Shown piece by piece: positions 62,443-64,000 of a stretch of 64,000 nucleotides of DNA. Both the position numbers and the translations under genes were made by a program. The stretch is taken from the NCBI GenBank assembly GCA_030549495.1, contig JAUIRK010001036.1:126501-190500 (forward strand), written 5' to 3'. This DNA is from Nectonema munidae. Taxonomy: Eukaryota; Nematomorpha; Nectonematoida; Nectonematidae. Within the stretch, counting starts at the first letter, position 1. Each line of letters begins with the position of its first letter. Under the pieces are notes generated by a model. It did not search any database. It was not told where the DNA came from and saw only the letters and a program-made list of their open reading frames with translations.

Positions 62443-62862
62443 ATGTCCATTCCACTCCTAAAACAAGCTCTTTTAAAAATCTCCTTTTTAAATAAATCAT
62501 CTGTATTCTTCTCAGACTTTAATTCTTCTTTCGACTCTTTTACTTATCGCATATCGCAAAACAACTTATCTGTATCATTAATTGAATTTCTCTCTGCAAT
62601 TCACTATATTCATCATATTCACACATCATTGTTCAAACATAAATTTTTTACTCACCAGCCCTCTTATAAGATGGTTTCCCGTCACTTTCTTTGTAAATAC
62701 TACTTCTGTTGTATTCGCCTATTAAATAATTTAGTTTGCAGACTATGCAAAATTAATAACGAAACACCCATACACTTAATAGTTTTCTGCCAATCTATTC
62801 ACTCACTTTGTAACAATATCATGGATAAATGTTCAAATATTTTTCGTCACACACCAAATTAA
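62443..62862 (+). pseudogene. Possible LINE C-terminal fragment with CCHC motif
   Basis: 139 codons, pyrimidine-rich. Ends with CRLCKINNETPIHLIVFC, a C-x2-C-x8-H-x4-C pattern like that at the C-terminus of several LINE reverse transcriptases. Before it, YIHHIHTSLFKHKFFTHQPS and YKMVSRHFLCKYY. Family not assigned. Confidence 0.35.
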
Positions 62863-63399
62863 TTTTCGGATCTCCTTACATTTCCAAAATTTCTGCTTTC
62901 CAGGTGACTCATAAATGAAATTAAAATAATCTTTAATATAATTAGGTCTTTTCACCAATAACAATTACGAATTTTTTAGACTAATCTCATTATTAAAAAA
63001 TTTCTTCAACTTTTATACCTCTCACCAACTTTGATGTCTACATCTTTTTCAATACAAACAAATCTACATCACATCTTCTTTAAACTCGCTTCTATTTCAA
63101 TCCCATTTAACAATCGTTGCAAGCATATCGATTTAGTTAAGAAAGTGCCTTGCTTTTCTACACCTACCTATCTACATATAAAAATTTCTTCTAAACTCAA
63201 AAGCTCAATTTAAAAGTATTTTCTGTATGGTAAAAAAGATCAGAACTGAAAGGCAATCATACTATCATCTGCGGGTAATTTCAAGTGTCCTAGTTATAAG
63301 AAAACTTTAGAATTTGTTAAAAATTCAACTATCTATCATGAATAACTCAATTACTTTAAATGATAATGTTAAAGATTTGTTAGATTCTTATATTTTTAA

Positions 63400-64000
63400 A
63401 GACGCTTTCTTATACACAAATCTACAAACTTAAGTCTAAACATACAATCCTTAAAAGCAAAATTTAACTCTCTTGAATGTTTCATATTGCAATTTAATTC
63501 TGACTCAAATATAACCTTGCATATTATCTGTTTGCAACAACTATGGTTAAAGGGGGACAACGATGTTAATTTTGAAATTGAAGGATATAGCTTCCAATAT
63601 TTACCTAGCAAATTGAGTTCACATAATGGTCTTGGTTTTTATATTAATAAAAGCGTTAATTTCACACTAATTGATAATAAGAATGATAGCCACTTGTTTG
63701 AAATATTTTCTATTAAAGTATCTATTCTTTTAGGTAGAAGTTTAACGGTAAAGAATATTTACCGTAGGCCTTTATATTCTATAAATAATATAGAGAATTT
63801 TTTTGAAGAGATAAAACAATTCTTTCAGAAGTCAACTAATATTAATTATTGTCTTTTAGTCGGAGACTTTAACTTGAATCTTTTGAAAATTGATAAAGTT
63901 AAGTACATAAAGGAATTTATTGATTTACTTTTATCAAATGGCTATAAACCAACAATTACTAAGCACACTAGATATCAAAGTCTGAGTCTTTTAGACAATA
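63400..64000 (+). mobile_element. CR1/Jockey-type LINE, 5' endonuclease region, runs off the window
   Basis: Frame reads LSLNIQSLKAKFNSLECF, a mutated ICLQQLWLKGDND (usual ICLxETWL), SHNGLGFYINKSVNF, SLTVKNIYRRPLYSINNIEN, FFQKSTNINYCLLVGDFNLN and YKPTITKHTRYQ. GDFN and the T-x-TR segment are endonuclease hallmarks. One frame is open from about 63530 to the window end; at least one change lies upstream. Reverse transcriptase should follow outside the window. Confidence 0.8.

Noticed and set aside
1-64000. LTR retroelement, retrovirus-like or Polinton sequence
   Set aside because: No reverse transcriptase, protease, integrase, capsid or envelope piece of those groups was recognised; the RT-related pieces seen are LINE type.

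Overview
The window is AT-rich eukaryotic nuclear DNA with spliced genes (GT-AG introns) and many DNA transposons. An arthropod is likely. The SETMAR-like mariner, the hAT, piggyBac, pogo and MULE families and the very AT-rich introns remind me of caligid copepods (sea lice). That placement is from memory, not from a search.

Two host genes can be rebuilt from homology and matching splice phases. On the + strand, 14378-34517 holds a complete proprotein convertase 2 gene (PCSK2/amontillado): 13 coding exons, 630 codons, with the catalytic Asp, His and Ser and the PC2-specific oxyanion Asp all present. On the - strand, 56198-35970 holds seven exons of an S-adenosylhomocysteine hydrolase (AHCY); only the short first exon is unseen. 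The two genes are tail to tail, about 1.45 kb apart. The AHCY is unusual: the adenine-contacting Glu of the human enzyme (Glu59) is Gln, and two other conserved stretches have changed.

Most other recognisable sequence is mobile. From left to right: a repeat with a stem-loop (about 0.36 and 5.08 kb); a FLYWCH-MULE with tandem-repeat ends (8.0-9.95 kb); a hAT MITE (11.4-11.9 kb); a Charlie-like hAT remnant with a 5'-truncated LINE inside it (12.0-13.45 kb). PC2 introns hold a piggyBac remnant (19.5-20.05 kb), a 3.0-kb hAT carrying a piggyBac MITE (23.5-26.6 kb), a foldback MITE (27.7-28.05 kb) and a mariner split by a 2.4-kb piggyBac (28.1-31.97 kb). AHCY introns hold an RTE remnant, hAT remnants, a structurally complete 2.8-kb hAT with an open 460-codon transposase (46.4-49.2 kb), an unclassified coding repeat (49.7-50.8 and 55.2-55.5 kb), a pogo element and a second piggyBac MITE. 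The right flank has an RTE-type LINE endonuclease fragment, a second piggyBac and the 5' part of a CR1/Jockey-type LINE that runs off the end.

Several insertions lie within about 15-45 bases of splice sites. One PC2 intron was about 95 bp before a 3-kb hAT entered it. No retrovirus-like or LTR element, CRISPR array or RNA gene was recognised. I did not find a convincing new multi-gene system. The strongest leads are the altered AHCY, the possibly intact hAT beside a splice site, and the diverged PC2 prodomain.
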